A stretch of 64,000 nucleotides of DNA from Trichomonas vaginalis G3. Lineage: Eukaryota; Parabasalia; Trichomonadida; Trichomonadidae. Below the pieces are notes generated by a model that worked only from the letters and a program-made list of their open reading frames with translations, was not told where the DNA came from and ran no database searches. Below are positions 11,401 to 22,123 of the stretch, piece after piece. Where the stretch lies: NCBI RefSeq assembly GCF_026262505.1, contig NC_067207.1, forward strand, positions 7,842,082 to 7,906,081, given 5' to 3'. Each line of letters begins with the position of its first letter. Position 1 is the stretch's first letter. The translations under genes and the position numbers were made by a program.

Positions 11401-12616
11401 AATTTATACTCAGCCAAAATCATACTCAAAAATAACTTAACAATTACAAAGACATATTATCTCTTTGCAACAGAAAGCAACGCTTCCAGCGCCTCTGTCA
11501 CTAGCGTCAAAACATCACAAAATGTTAGCACTGCAACAGCCGTAGCAAGCACGAACAAGACAGAATGGACTTTCAAAGTTAACGCTCCAGAGGATCATAA
11601 TAAGACAAAGTTACTTGTTGTTGTTGAGTTCGCCGCCAATCATACATCCGAGTTAGGTACCGGCAATGTTACATATTCTGACACACTCTCCACACCAGTT
11701 ATCGATAGAGTTCTTTACAACGATGGCAACGAAGTAATTTCAGGCAATTTATACTCAGCCAAAATCATACTCAAAAATAACTTAACAATTACAAAGACAT
11801 ATTATCTCTTTGCAACAGAAAGCAACGCTTCCAGCGCCTCTGTCACTAGCGTCAAAACATCACAAAATGTTAGCACTGCAACAGCCGTAGCAAGCACGAA
11901 CAAGACAGAATGGACTTTCAAAGTTAACGCTCCAGAGGATCATAATAAGACAAAGTTACTTGTTGTTGTTGAGTTCGCCGCCAATCATACATCCGAGTTA
12001 GGTACCGGCAATGTTACATATTCTCTTGGAACGTCTCCATATTTATCTGCGCCAACTGTTGTTGCTGAAAATCATACAGGACCATTCAAGGCCGGTGAAT
12101 ATATTCCAGTTAAAGTTACATTACAACACTTTGAGGCAAAGACAGGAAACTTCCAATATAGATTCTATGCAGATCAGAAATGGATAGATCTCCAGACGAC
12201 AATGTAACTGAAGTAGAAACCCCATCTGCAATTAAGAAATTACATGCCGACGAAGGCAAAACATATCTACTCAACATTCCAGCTCCAAAGTATGAAGATA
12301 TCAAAGAAGATGGGAAAGTTAAACTTCAAATTAGGTTAGCTGGATCCAAAGATCAAGCTCAATCCAATATCATTGAAAACAGAGGTTTCACTTCAGAAAC
12401 AACAATACGTTGCACCAAGCCCTGATGATTCCAAGCCAACTCCAACACCTGAAAATAGTGGACTTACTGGTGGACAGAAGGCTGGTATTTTATTGGCGTT
12501 CTCTTGCTGTTATCCTTATTATTCTTCATCATCTACTTCGTTTTCTGCAGGAAACCATCTAAAGATAATCATCATCTGATATCCAAGATGATTCCGGCTC
12601 CGGTGTTAATGTGTAA
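8450..12616 (+). pseudogene. Polinton-like N-terminus fused to a 114-aa-repeat membrane protein, copy 1 (frame interrupted)
   Basis: This corresponds to the open 819-residue ORF at 53717-56176. The first 123 or so residues look like another Polinton-block ORF (MYRIDVSDFYDFQAFRNM). From YKYEQ the frame enters host repeats beginning VEWTFKVNAPEDHNKT. The end codes the membrane segment and tail of the surface protein, with stop TAA at 12614-12616. In this copy the host part is out of frame in several places, mainly within 8.97-9.75 kb, where two repeat types meet, and near the C-terminus. Most differences are single-base run-length changes, so sequencing error is likely. The gene may be whole in the living genome. 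Confidence 0.6.
8816..12024 (+). repeat. 342-bp coding tandem array, about 9.4 units (mostly type A)
   Basis: The period is 342 bp (114 codons). Type A units read VNAPEDHNKTKLLVVVEFAANHTSELGTG and carry TPVIDRVLYNDGNEV. The first unit is a hybrid, starting as type A and continuing as type B (HKSNLGTGNVTYSSTVP). Units from 9.8 kb on are nearly identical, implying recent homogenisation. Asn-X-Ser/Thr sequons are abundant (NKT, NVT, NHT, NAS). Confidence 0.9.
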
Positions 12617-12862
12617 TTTAATTTAATTAAGGAATGTTAATTTGGAAGAAAAGTGAGAAAATTCCTAAAATGCTAAAAATGAATTTTCCAAACGTACTTT
12701 TTTATCTCATTTTTTTGATTTTGAAAAATTTGGAGAGAAGAACTCTTCGTTTTTTGAATTTTGTCACGATGGTTTTAAAGTATAGGGTGTCCAAAGGTGT
12801 GTTTAGCCAAAACCTGAATACTGCGAATAGAAATAAACAAGTTACATATATATAAAGTTTAT

Positions 12863-14859
12863 TTAAATATAATCACCATTGGATTCAATCACGCGTTCGC
12901 AGCGATCGATCCAGGCTTGAAAGACACGCTTTAAATCATCATGAGAAAATTGCTCAAATTGCTCTCTTACAAAATTTTCAAGATCATCTGGACTCGCGAA
13001 TTCGCGTCCTTCAGCTCTCTTTTTTTAGCGTGCCGATAAAATAAAAGTCAAGGGTGTGCATATCAGGTGAATAAATTGGGTTTGGAACAACTTTGACATT
13101 GTTTTCCACCAAGTAATTCATTACCTTATGACTTTTGTGAACTCTTGAATTATCAAAATGAATTGCAAACTTTTGTTTTTGTTGTTTGGATTTCTCAAAC
13201 TCATCAGAATTGATAATTTGAGTAAGAACATTGTCAATTAGATACTGAGCATTCATCGTATTAGGTTTTTGAAGAATATCAATTGCGATGATGTCATTTA
13301 CGCCCCAAAAAACCGACAACATCATCATTGGTGTGTCAATTTTTTTCTTCGGGAATGTTTGCGGATTTTTCTCGTAAACGAAAAAGGGGATTTGACGGAG
13401 TCAAATCCCCGCTCGCAAAAAGTGGACTTTACATGTCAAATTTTATATGCATGTAATGTCCACTTTTATGAGTTTTAGGAAGGAATTGGAAGCCATGAGT
13501 TACTGACATTTCATCAGTATCTCATAGCCTCCAATTCCTTCTTAAAATGGGAGAAACTTTGTCCGAATAGTTTAACATTCGGACAAAGTTTCTCCCATTT
13601 TAAGAAGGAATTGGAGGGTAAGAGATATACCATATGAATGTATATCTCTTACCCTCCAATTCCTTCTAGAAAGTGTCCAAACTTTGGGTTAATTGCAAAC
13701 TATTAACCCAAAGTTTGGACACTTTCAAGTGGAGATGGAAGGCTTTGGGTATATATTAATACAATATACCTCAAAGCCTTCCATCTCCACTACAAATGGG
13801 AGAAACTTTGTCCGAATAGTTTAACATTCGGACAAAGTTTCTCCCATCTTTCAATGTAATTGCTACCTGTGAGGTACTGACTTGAAGTCAGTGCTTCACA
13901 GGTAGCAATATCCAAAAATTTAAAAACATTTTATCAGTTCGTTAAAGAACTAGAGCCTCCTAGGTACTGAACCAGAATCAGTGCCTAGGGGACTCTAGTG
14001 ATCTATATAAATCTGAGAAACTTTGAGGAAATTGTTCGACATTTCCTCAAAGTTTCTCAGCAATTTAGCGAGGAATGTTCGTTATCGTGTAGATATTTAT
14101 ATAATATATACATGATAACAAACATTCCCGCTAAAAGATGTAAAATCTTATAAGAAATGATTGCAAAAGAATAACAAATTGCAACAAATTTTATATGAAA
14201 CTGAACCTTATGAGGTAGTGATTCAAGATCACCGCCTCATAAGATTCAGTTTCAATCTCAAGTATCTCAAAAGTAAGGCTCTATTTTTTGCCATGTAAAG
14301 TGTCACTTTACTGTCAAACCGTTTTTATCGTTTTCGTTTACAACATTTTCATCCTTCGGGATCCATATGATTTTGGCTTCTGTTGCATATTGAAACCAAG
14401 ACTCGTCCCCTGTTACTAAAAAGCGAAACTTCTTGGATTGATACGCACCCAATATAGAGAGGAGCTCTTTCGAAGATTGGACTCTAGATTTTTTTTGAAC
14501 TGAATTAAGGTTGTGCGGAACCCAACGTGTATACGCTAGTTTGTAGTTCAAATAATTGTGCAGATAATAACTGACTGTTGTACGTGGTATCTTTGTCATC
14601 TCCTCTATCCTTCTAAGTGATGCTCTTGGGTCTTCATCTAGCGCTTGAAGAATTGCTTTGATTTTTCTTTGATCCGGCGATTTTTTGTCAATTTTTATGA
14701 TGGGCGCCTTTTTGTTCATGAAGTGATACATCCTAACATGATACGTTACAGTGGAATAGCTAGGAGCATCCATACCGAAGCATTTTACCAATGTCTCGTA
14801 GATTTTTTTACAGTCTTTGCATTTTTTGCAAGAGCGAGGATGTTTTCTTTATGATTCAT
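12863..14859 (-). pseudogene. mariner transposase, D,D34D, disrupted, copy 1
   Basis: The N-terminal part has a helix-turn-helix region (RRIEEMTKIPRTTVSYYL), the mariner motif WVPHNL and the first catalytic Asp in VTGDESWF. After the hairpin array come VFWGVNDIIAIDIL and the second Asp in HFDNSRVHKS. Here the third-Asp region is out of frame relative to the right-hand copy because of run-length and small differences near 13,020-13,060. The likely start MNHKENILAL (14859) is one frame away from the main body, the shift lying in an A-run shared by both copies. With a frameshift and a large insertion, this transposase is inactive. Confidence 0.85.
13386..14311. repeat. Array of about 14 DNA hairpins inside the mariner transposase, copy 1
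   Basis: The inverted repeats lie back to back at 13386-13410, 13418-13467, 13479-13541, 13544-13601, 13603-13667, 13669-13726, 13728-13791, 13796-13847, 13859-13909, 13949-13999, 14013-14060, 14066-14133, 14196-14254 and 14295-14311. Arms are 8 to 31 bp, perfect or with up to a few mispairs; loops are mostly 3-14 nt. Two hairpins (13544-13601 and 13796-13847) are duplicates over 22-nt arms and loop. Arms are modular: GAAGGAATTGGA opens two different hairpins, and GAGAAACTTTG is shared by three. It has no long ORF. It splits the transposase between the first and second catalytic Asp. Nature unknown; see findings. Confidence 0.9.
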
Positions 14860-15090
14860 TAAAAAAATGAAAAAAATCCCGCCAAAATTTCCCGCGAAAC
14901 CGCCTCTTGTCTCAAAATTCATTTTATATCCCGGCATGGCGCCAAAATACAACATACTCATCATATACATATATTCATATTTTTTATTATATATTTATAA
15001 TCAGCATATATCTCCTTTAATAGTCTCATATAGAGCGCTGTGCTAAACGCACCTTTGGACACCCTATATATTATACACATGTATTGATAT

Positions 15091-15247
15091 TACTATTTTT
15101 GTATATTTTAAGAGAAAATTATATTCTCCTAAAGTGAAAACAATTTTCCAAATTGCAGCTCCTTCAAAGATTTCTGAAGACTCAACGGTTAAAATTACAG
15201 TTTCTATCACAGATCCAGCTGGTCAAACTGCTACCTCTTTATATTAA
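15091..15247 (+). pseudogene. C-terminal scrap of a second surface-type protein
   Basis: A frame without its own start runs VYFKRKLYSPKVKT, then IFQIAAPSKISEDSTVK, then ITVSITDPAGQTATSLY and a stop. The pattern resembles the end of an Ig- or cadherin-like extracellular domain. It lies just after the mariner, and in unit 2, where the mariner is missing, it follows the surface gene directly. It is probably the relic of a gene cut by the rearrangement that built the unit. A chance frame of about 52 codons cannot be excluded. Confidence 0.35.
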
Positions 15248-15667
15248 TATAATATTTATTTTGATATATTTTTTAGTTTAACTTTTTTCTTTGATAAATA
15301 TTTTATTTTATATTTTAAACCCTTTATTTTTTAATTAAATCATGTCTTGTAAATCAAATTACAACATGGCAAACTTTTGATTCGATATATATAGTTTACG
15401 TAACAAGTGATAGCTCCATTAGAAAGCTGAGTTTTGAAAATTACAATACATAGCATATCATTTCCAGACTTTCCCACTTTATTTTTTTTTTATTTTTTTT
15501 TAAAATGTTTCGTAATTTCAGGATGCTTTTCCCCTTTAACTTTGTTAAATGCGTAATTTTTTTCTATCTGACAACTGGCTTGAAAGATCATTGAAAATGC
15601 GATATAAACAATTTCATTTTTTTTCGACTTTTTTTTATAAATAAAGAAAATAAATATACAAATAAAA
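15248..15667. other. AT-rich non-coding spacer and 3' flank of the WDR11-like gene
   Basis: I see no gene here. The stretch is strongly AT-rich with long A and T runs and holds the 3' flank of the minus-strand WDR11-like gene, including AATAAA-like sequences near 15650 on the plus strand. An identical stretch lies at 50666-51086 in the inverted copy. Confidence 0.6.
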
Positions 15668-18475
15668 TTATTTCTTAATTATTTTGTCATATTTGACAAT
15701 TATATCCTGTCTCAAAGTATCCAAATCCGCAAACTGTGTTGCGTATCTCGAAGTGTCTTCGTCGTACGGCTTAATTACATCAGCCCTATCCAAGAACATC
15801 ATCAAATGAAACGCGAGAGCTTTGTATTTTATCTGCATCAAAATTGCCAAAGCAGGATGGAAATCTCTTATTGATATGAACAGCAACAAAGCGTTCATTG
15901 CATTTCCAGTATCCAAGAAGTGGTGGGCGGCTCTTCTCAACAAACTCTTCGACTCATTCGAAAACTCTTCCAATTTGCAGACTTCGACAGAATCTTCCCA
16001 TCTTCCGTTGTCCTGAAGATATCTTGCGGCAGAAAGATTAGCGCCAGCTAAATGCATCAATATACAGCCTTCTATAAATCTGTGCTGTGCAAAAAGTGGA
16101 ACAGCGGTTGTTATCAAAAATTCTGTCACGTTTTGTGGCAAAATTTTATCTTCGTAACCGAGAAGCAACGCCGAACAAATGCTTGCCACTATTGTGAACT
16201 CGCTTTTGTTGGAGAGACTCTTGAAAACTTCGACAGCTCCTCTTCTATCACCCATTCTGAACTTGAACAACAAGTTGAAAATGGCAGAAATCGGAGTATC
16301 TGCAGGAGAAAACAGAGAAGATTGAATCCTCAACGCGGAAACAACTTCTTCTTTCCCTCCAAACATGGAATGTCGTGCTTGCAACCTCGGACCTCCCAAA
16401 CTACGTGAAACACACTTCCAAATAATGGAATCAGTTGGAAATCCATGGTCATTAGCTATCTCAGCTATTTGAAGTGCTTCTGACCATGTTCCTGTAGTAG
16501 GATTCGTTAATAATTGCTCACCCATAAGCTCTAACCGTTGCTGGGCGGTTTTTAGCGGTTTTAAGAGGGCAGGTGAAGTGATTCTTTTTACAGATCTCCA
16601 GTCTCTTGCAATAACGAATTTCACGGCTTCGTCATTGAGCGGGGAGACGAGGACGAGTCCATTTCCTGTTACAGCGAATGAGGAAACAGAAAAAGGACAA
16701 CTTTCCACTTTTTCAAGTGAAAAACCAAATTTTCCGTCTCTCGCGTGTACGTACAATCCGCTGGATGATCTCTCGAACTCTATCCTGTCTATGTCGATGA
16801 AAGGAGAGTATGTTTGCTTCGATGTACCGAAAGCAAAGTCGTAAAACATAATTACGCCGTCTGTGTCAGCAGTTATGATGCAATCGCCTTTCCAAGCAAG
16901 ACAAGTTGTCCTGGAGTTCTCCCGTGAGTTACGCAGCCTCAGAACAGGCATCTGTGCTATGCCGTTCTTGTATGTGTAGACTTGGATTTCTCCGGTAGAT
17001 AATAATACGGCGAAATTGGGAGTATCGCCTTGGAAACATGTTGCTGGTATTCTGGATACTTGGACTGCAACAGCGGTGATGGATGTTTGAAGAGTCATCG
17101 GCTTTTGTTTGACATCATAAAAAATACCAAGGTCGTATTTGCCGTGGACGAAAACGCCGAGCTCCTCTGAACATATTAGGTCTGTGGCAGGGCCAAGGCG
17201 AGTGTGGATTGGAATAACTTGGCGCTTGGGAAGATTTATTGATCCACACTCGGTTTTTGAGTACCACAGAAGGACATCTTTGGTAAGGAACTTGATCTTT
17301 TCAATGGATGTGCTGGATGCAAGGTAGTTCTGTGTGTATTTCCCTTCTGAAACGTCTGCGAAAATTATCTTTCCGGTTGGAGTGCCGAAAGCAAGGATTC
17401 CGTCGTAGAAATCGTAACAGGTTGGTATCTGTGGTATAATTTGAGACTGCGCGATGACGTAAGGTATATCATCTTTTATGGCAAACATAACTAAGCCATT
17501 TGATGGAGAGAACGCGATGTATCGCTCGGGAAGTGCACGGTTACATGCAGCGGATAGTGGTAAATACTTCGATTTTAAGTCAAACAGCTCTCTTTTCAAT
17601 TTTATTGTTCCTGATTTTGTAAAAATGTAGTCTTCGTTACAGATATAGATACTGAGTGACGAGTCTTGACCATAAACTGTAATTTCGTTGTCATTTGTTA
17701 AAGAAGGAAGCAGTTTATGGAAAGATGATTGGGATGATTCATCGATTACAAGATTTCGGCCAGATTTGGTCGCTATGTTAAACGTAAGTATTTTTCCTTC
17801 AAGCATAATTAATAAAATATTACTAATATGGGGATGATGTTGAATTTCTACGATTTTTTCTGATTTATCTAAAGTATGGGATTGAGATTGAGATGTTGGA
17901 GCCTGCTTGGCATTCTTTGACGTGATAATTGTAAAGGATGGACCATTAGAATATAGAATTGCAGTGAATATATCTGAACTATTAACAGCCATCCTTGTAT
18001 ATGTACCAGGAACATCTATCTTCCAAAGTATTCGTGAGTTTTTCGCTTGATCTTCAGCTTCATACGGCCAAAAATCGATACTATAAATTGTATTTGGTTC
18101 TGCAAAGCCTAAAACGATTTTACGGGACCATTGAAGCTCCGATACATACTGAGCTTCAGATACTTGACGAGTGATTCCGAGTGTAAGACCTGATTCACAA
18201 TCCCATAACAAAACTCTTCCGCAATCGTCTGAAATTGCAAGATAAGGTAGCTCATAGTGGAATTTAAGGCAAGTTATGTTAGAATTTAGAATTTCAATGG
18301 ATCATAAGAAAGAAATATCATTTTTAGTAGTTTTATAGAGATAAATTGTGCCTTTACCGGCTAATGCAAGTAGCCCACATGCTTCCCAGTCCATGCTCCC
18401 TGTGTTGAACACTTTACTAGGTGGACAAAGTGAAGCAAATCGTATCTTAGCTTTATTAAAAGGATTCGCTTGCAT
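15668..18475 (-). CDS. WDR11-like WD-repeat trafficking protein, complete copy
   Basis: The span is 936 codons from the ATG at 18473-18475 to the TAA at 15668. An in-frame TGA is at 18302-18304 (codon 58), after NDISFL; the long open frame of 847 codons starts at 18211. About the first two thirds are WD-type beta-propeller blades (GRVLLWDC, GIFYDVKQKP, DTDGVIMFYDF). The last third is alpha-helical and resembles the WDR11 C-terminus (ARYLQDNGRWEDSVEV, then FLDTGNAMNALLLFISI). Known WDR11 acts with FAM91A1 in capturing AP-1 vesicles at the trans-Golgi; that role here is inferred. The TGA is shared by all readable copies, so it predates amplification, or translation starts downstream. Another large WD-repeat coat-like protein is possible. 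Confidence 0.65.
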
Positions 18476-18585
18476 TTTTTTTATAAATTGATATCGTCAA
18501 AAATTTTAATTCTACAATGTTTTAAATATATTAATATTTAGTTGTACAGAATCAAATCACATCTACTTGAAAAAAAAAAGGTAGT

Positions 18586-18618
18586 GGGGCTTCCAGGCGC
18601 GTTGCGCCCTCTAGCCCC
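18586..18618. repeat. GC-rich hairpin in the divergent intergenic region, copy 2
   Basis: This repeats the nested GGGGCT/AGCCCC and GGCGC/GCGCC inverted repeat at the same distance from the WDR11-like and ORF1 starts. It is unchanged between copies. Confidence 0.6.
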
Positions 18619-18650
18619 GAAGATGTTTAGTATAAAACCGCTTTTTAACT

Positions 18651-18656
18651 TCACTT
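18651..18656 (+). promoter_or_regulatory. Inr-like TCACTT before ORF1, copy 2
   Basis: The motif starts 9 bases before the ATG at 18660 and matches the trichomonad initiator consensus. Confidence 0.55.
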
Positions 18657-18659
18657 AAA

Positions 18660-21600
18660 ATGCCACGTAAGCTACGTAAGAATATACGTAAGAGGAAGGG
18701 AGCATTGAAACATCCAATAGTAAAACTGACACCACAACAACAGTTGCAACAACAAATGCTGAATGACCCCACTATGTTGCAACAAATGTCAAGCAACCCT
18801 ATGCTTTTAAACCGAGTTATTGGTGCACAGAGTGGAGGTTTAAGAGCGGCACTTTTAGCGAAAATGGCAGGCTATGGTGGAGCTGCAGACGGAACAGCTT
18901 ATAACCCTCAAAGTCAAATGAATTTGAGTTCACTCAAAAATCAAATAACAGATGTCAAAAAGTCAAACATAGACATACAGAAACAAATAAGTGAAAACGA
19001 AAAGAAACTAGAATATGACAGACACACAAAGAAACTCAATGAGTTAAACGTAGAGAAAAAGAAGAAAGAAGAACAACTGAAAGAACTAAGTACAGAGGAA
19101 TATGCGAAAAAAGTGTCAGAAAAAGCAGCAGAAGTAGCAAAAATGGAACAAGATGTTATAAATTTGAAAAACCATACTACTCAATATAAAGTACTGAAAG
19201 ATGAAGAAATAAAACAAAAAGCCCTGAAGACATATATGGATAGCGATGAGTATAAAAAAGAAGTTGAAGCAAATGTAAAGGCAGAAAAACTTTTACAGTT
19301 GCAAAACCAAACCGTACAGTATGAAAACTTAGCACAAGAAAGTAAAAATAACGACGCAGCCATGCAAAAGGCAATGAAAAGCGCAGAATATATAAAAGCT
19401 AATAATGACTGGTTAGACGCCCAAGCCAACGCTAAAGCAGCCCAACTTATAGGGTCAATAAGGACAAAAATACAAGCGGATGAAGACAGTTCAAATGAAG
19501 CTTTAACGAATGCTGACTTTAAGAACGCCTTCGAAGCTCTTCATAGTAAGGTGAAACTAGTGAACGACTTCTCATCTGGAAAGAAACTGAAGTCTGAAGG
19601 TTTCGACAAAGAGTTAAAAGAAGTAGCACAAAATATGACGAAAATAACAGATGCAGCAACGAGACAGGCAGTTCAAAGTGCCCATGACGCCGTTAGAACA
19701 GCTGTTGTGGAAAGTCAAGAAAAAGAGTTACAACAGACCAAAAGAGACCTAGTAAATGCTTTCTTAAGAACGAAAAGTCAGGTAGGACATTATGCTGCAG
19801 ATGGAACATATGTGCCAGCTGGTGGAACTTATATACCAGCTGGTGGAACTTATATACTAGCTAGTGGAACTTATATACCACCAAACCCTCCAAGAGAAGC
19901 ACCTGCACCAGGACTACCTAAAACATTTACATCGTCACATGGACACAGACACAGGCATGCACCAAAACCAACACAACAACCAACAGTTCAAAATCCAGCA
20001 CCACAACAACAACAACAACCAGCACAACAACCACCTCCACAACCAGCACAGCAACCAACAGTTCAAAACCCTGCACAACAACCACCTCCACAACCAGCAC
20101 AGCAACCAACAGTTCAAAACCCTGCACAACAACCACCTCCACAACCAGCACAACAACCACAAACAGAGCAAGGACATAAAAGAAGTAGAGAACAAGGAAA
20201 CCAAGATTTCTTAAAAATGCTTAAGGAAGAATATGGTTACCCAGATACTCTTGACTTTAGTGACAGATATAAAGAAGCTATTAGAAAGTTCAAGGAAGGA
20301 AATACAGACCCGAACCTATTTAGCTTTATGGTTCAGCACCAAATGGGATATAATTTCAAACCTGGAAAATACAAGCTCGCTAAGGGATATGATTTAATAG
20401 CATATCATCCAAATGACATGAACGAATTTACTCCGAGATATTTGGTGTCAGAGCTAAATGACAATTCAACTCTCTTCATGAAACGCGTAAAAAATAGAGA
20501 CGGAACGAAAGAAGAAAGGTTTATGAGTCCGGATGACTTAGATAGGGAACTTTTTAAAAACGGTCTCGGAATATATGAAATGCCAGCAGATGAGGTACAA
20601 GAAACTCAACAGGAAGAAGTTCAGATACAACCAGACATGGAAGAAATAGTTCAGCAACAACAGCTAGAAGAGCCTGAAGGAAACGAACAAGTCCCTCCTT
20701 TGGAAACTAACCTCACAGAACTAGATGAAGATTTGGAACAGCCGAAAAATCTTGACCCTCAACAAGAGTATGAGGTGAATATGGAATCTTTCCAAGAGTC
20801 TAAAAAAAATTCGGCTGACATAGTAGAAGAATATCGAAAAATGTTTGCCGACATACAAAAGACTCCAACATCAGATGAAAATATTCAGCATAGAATGGAA
20901 GTACTGAAAGATAATGTACGCAAATACAACAATCCTTTTTACTTACGACCATATAACGTTCAATCTTTGGCTGAACTCGGTGAAAATAAAAGGTTAAATT
21001 TCAACAAAACATATAGAAATGAAACATTGTTTAAAGTTCATTCAGAACCTAACCAATATGGAAACAAACCTACTTTTGTTTCTGCAGACTATGGAACTAC
21101 AATGAGATGGGGTCATAAAGCTAATCCGGATAGGTGGTTCATAAACTTACAACCACAATTCCAAGAAGTTGTAGACGCAATGGAAGTGAATGGTGAACCA
21201 GATATAGCTGGTATTTTCAGCGCGGCTTTAATGCCATTGAAAGATATGAAAGATGCAGATATTTTGAACCAGTATGAAATGAACATGGCTGATGGAAATA
21301 TAACACCTGACGTTCTAAAACATTTATCTCAAAGAACTACACAGAACCATAGAGATGGTATATTTGGTGAAGAGTTTAGAAAGACAGTTAGGGAGAGAGA
21401 AGGAAGAGAACCTATTGTACATGACCTTGCAAACGAAAGTTTACAAAATGTCATAAAAACTTACTTTGCAGACAATGAACCGAGAAGGGATGAATATTTA
21501 AGAAAACTCAAATGGACAGTACCAAATGAAATGTTAGTATTGAAAAACATGTTCCTTGACAAAATAAAACCAACTACAGAAATAAATGACGAAAGACTGA

Positions 21601-22091
21601 AACATTGGGTAAAAGCTTTCCCATTCACAAAAGATATTATTGGTAACATGGAAAGAAAACCAGAATGGCTACAAAAACATATATTTGGAAACGAGCTTAT
21701 TCCATATGGACAAGCTCTGTTTGAAGAGCTTGAACCGGAAACTCAGGAAAGAGTCATGCAAACAATACGCGAAGACTCAAATACAAACTATGACAAAATC
21801 TTTCTAGGATATAGGTTACCTGAGATGGGCGACCAGAGCCCAAAGGCAAAAAGGACATGGGAAATTTACAACATACTAGGTGAACATGAGGCAAAGATGC
21901 AACAACTTGAAGCAGAGGGCAAGTTACCAAAAGCGACACCAAAGAAGAAGAGAAGAGTAGAACAAAGTGAAAGTAGTGAAGAAGTAACTTCATCTAGTGA
22001 AAGTAGTGGCAATGAAGGAAAAAGAAGAGTTAAAAACTCAGTCAGGAAGAAAGTAAAGCTTGGTCCGAGTGGGTTCTATTATGACATATAA
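18660..22091 (+). CDS. Polinton ORF1, large structural or accessory protein (1,143 aa)
   Basis: Order of parts: a very basic start (MPRKLRKNIRKRKG), a Gln-rich stretch (residues 26-43), a long Lys/Glu/Gln-rich coiled coil (about 90-320), short GGTYIPA repeats (about 375-400), a His/Pro/Gln-rich linker with 17-residue repeats (about 415-490), a folded C-terminal region of about 560 residues containing SADYGTTMRWGHKANPDRWF, and an acidic/Ser tail with basic clusters such as PKKKRRVE. MAGYG at residues 69-73 fits the adenovirus-type protease consensus (M/I/L)XGX-G, so the basic leader could be cut off as in virion core proteins; this is one short match. The Inr motif sets the start. I do not recognise the family. 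Confidence 0.65.
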   Translation: MPRKLRKNIRKRKGALKHPIVKLTPQQQLQQQMLNDPTMLQQMSSNPMLLNRVIGAQSGGLRAALLAKMAGYGGAADGTAYNPQSQMNLSSLKNQITDVKKSNIDIQKQISENEKKLEYDRHTKKLNELNVEKKKKEEQLKELSTEEYAKKVSEKAAEVAKMEQDVINLKNHTTQYKVLKDEEIKQKALKTYMDSDEYKKEVEANVKAEKLLQLQNQTVQYENLAQESKNNDAAMQKAMKSAEYIKANNDWLDAQANAKAAQLIGSIRTKIQADEDSSNEALTNADFKNAFEALHSKVKLVNDFSSGKKLKSEGFDKELKEVAQNMTKITDAATRQAVQSAHDAVRTAVVESQEKELQQTKRDLVNAFLRTKSQVGHYAADGTYVPAGGTYIPAGGTYILASGTYIPPNPPREAPAPGLPKTFTSSHGHRHRHAPKPTQQPTVQNPAPQQQQQPAQQPPPQPAQQPTVQNPAQQPPPQPAQQPTVQNPAQQPPPQPAQQPQTEQGHKRSREQGNQDFLKMLKEEYGYPDTLDFSDRYKEAIRKFKEGNTDPNLFSFMVQHQMGYNFKPGKYKLAKGYDLIAYHPNDMNEFTPRYLVSELNDNSTLFMKRVKNRDGTKEERFMSPDDLDRELFKNGLGIYEMPADEVQETQQEEVQIQPDMEEIVQQQQLEEPEGNEQVPPLETNLTELDEDLEQPKNLDPQQEYEVNMESFQESKKNSADIVEEYRKMFADIQKTPTSDENIQHRMEVLKDNVRKYNNPFYLRPYNVQSLAELGENKRLNFNKTYRNETLFKVHSEPNQYGNKPTFVSADYGTTMRWGHKANPDRWFINLQPQFQEVVDAMEVNGEPDIAGIFSAALMPLKDMKDADILNQYEMNMADGNITPDVLKHLSQRTTQNHRDGIFGEEFRKTVREREGREPIVHDLANESLQNVIKTYFADNEPRRDEYLRKLKWTVPNEMLVLKNMFLDKIKPTTEINDERLKHWVKAFPFTKDIIGNMERKPEWLQKHIFGNELIPYGQALFEELEPETQERVMQTIREDSNTNYDKIFLGYRLPEMGDQSPKAKRTWEIYNILGEHEAKMQQLEAEGKLPKATPKKKRRVEQSESSEEVTSSSESSGNEGKRRVKNSVRKKVKLGPSGFYYDI
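19974..20156 (+). repeat. 51-bp Pro/Gln minisatellite inside ORF1, copy 2
   Basis: It has the same 51-bp repeat as copy 1, coding QPTVQNPAQQPPPQPAQ, in the same number of units. Confidence 0.75.
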
Positions 22092-22123
22092 ATCCAACTA
22101 TTCTATATTTTTACCCATATGAA

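Larger units (their letters stand above)
12783..15066 (-). mobile_element. Tc1/mariner element (Tvmar1-like) with internal hairpin array, copy 1
   Basis: The terminal inverted repeats start TAGGGTGTCCAAAGGTG and extend to GTTTAGC with one mismatch (25 bp or more). TA dinucleotides flank the element at 12781-12782 and 15067-15068. Length is 2,284 bp; without the roughly 0.93-kb hairpin array it would be about 1.36 kb, close to the 1.3 kb I recall for Tvmar1. The transposase lies on the minus strand. The element sits 166 bp after the surface-protein stop. The corresponding site in unit 2 is empty, so this insertion is younger than the unit or was lost from unit 2. Confidence 0.9.

Noticed and set aside
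13386-14311. CRISPR-like array
   Set aside because: There is no constant direct repeat with unique spacers; each unit is its own inverted repeat and the setting is eukaryotic.
14785-14970. Separate 61-codon gene upstream of the transposase
   Set aside because: Its end (MNHKENILALAKNAKTVKK) is the expected transposase N-terminus, shifted in frame at an A-run.
16052-16844. Plus-strand ORFs opposite the WDR11-like gene
   Set aside because: They are short, low-quality frames antisense to a long conserved open frame.
18230-18430. Intron removing the TGA in the WDR11-like gene
   Set aside because: A GCATGT fits the GYAYGY donor pattern, but no ACTAACACACAG-type acceptor follows; the nearest similar sequence lacks the final AG.
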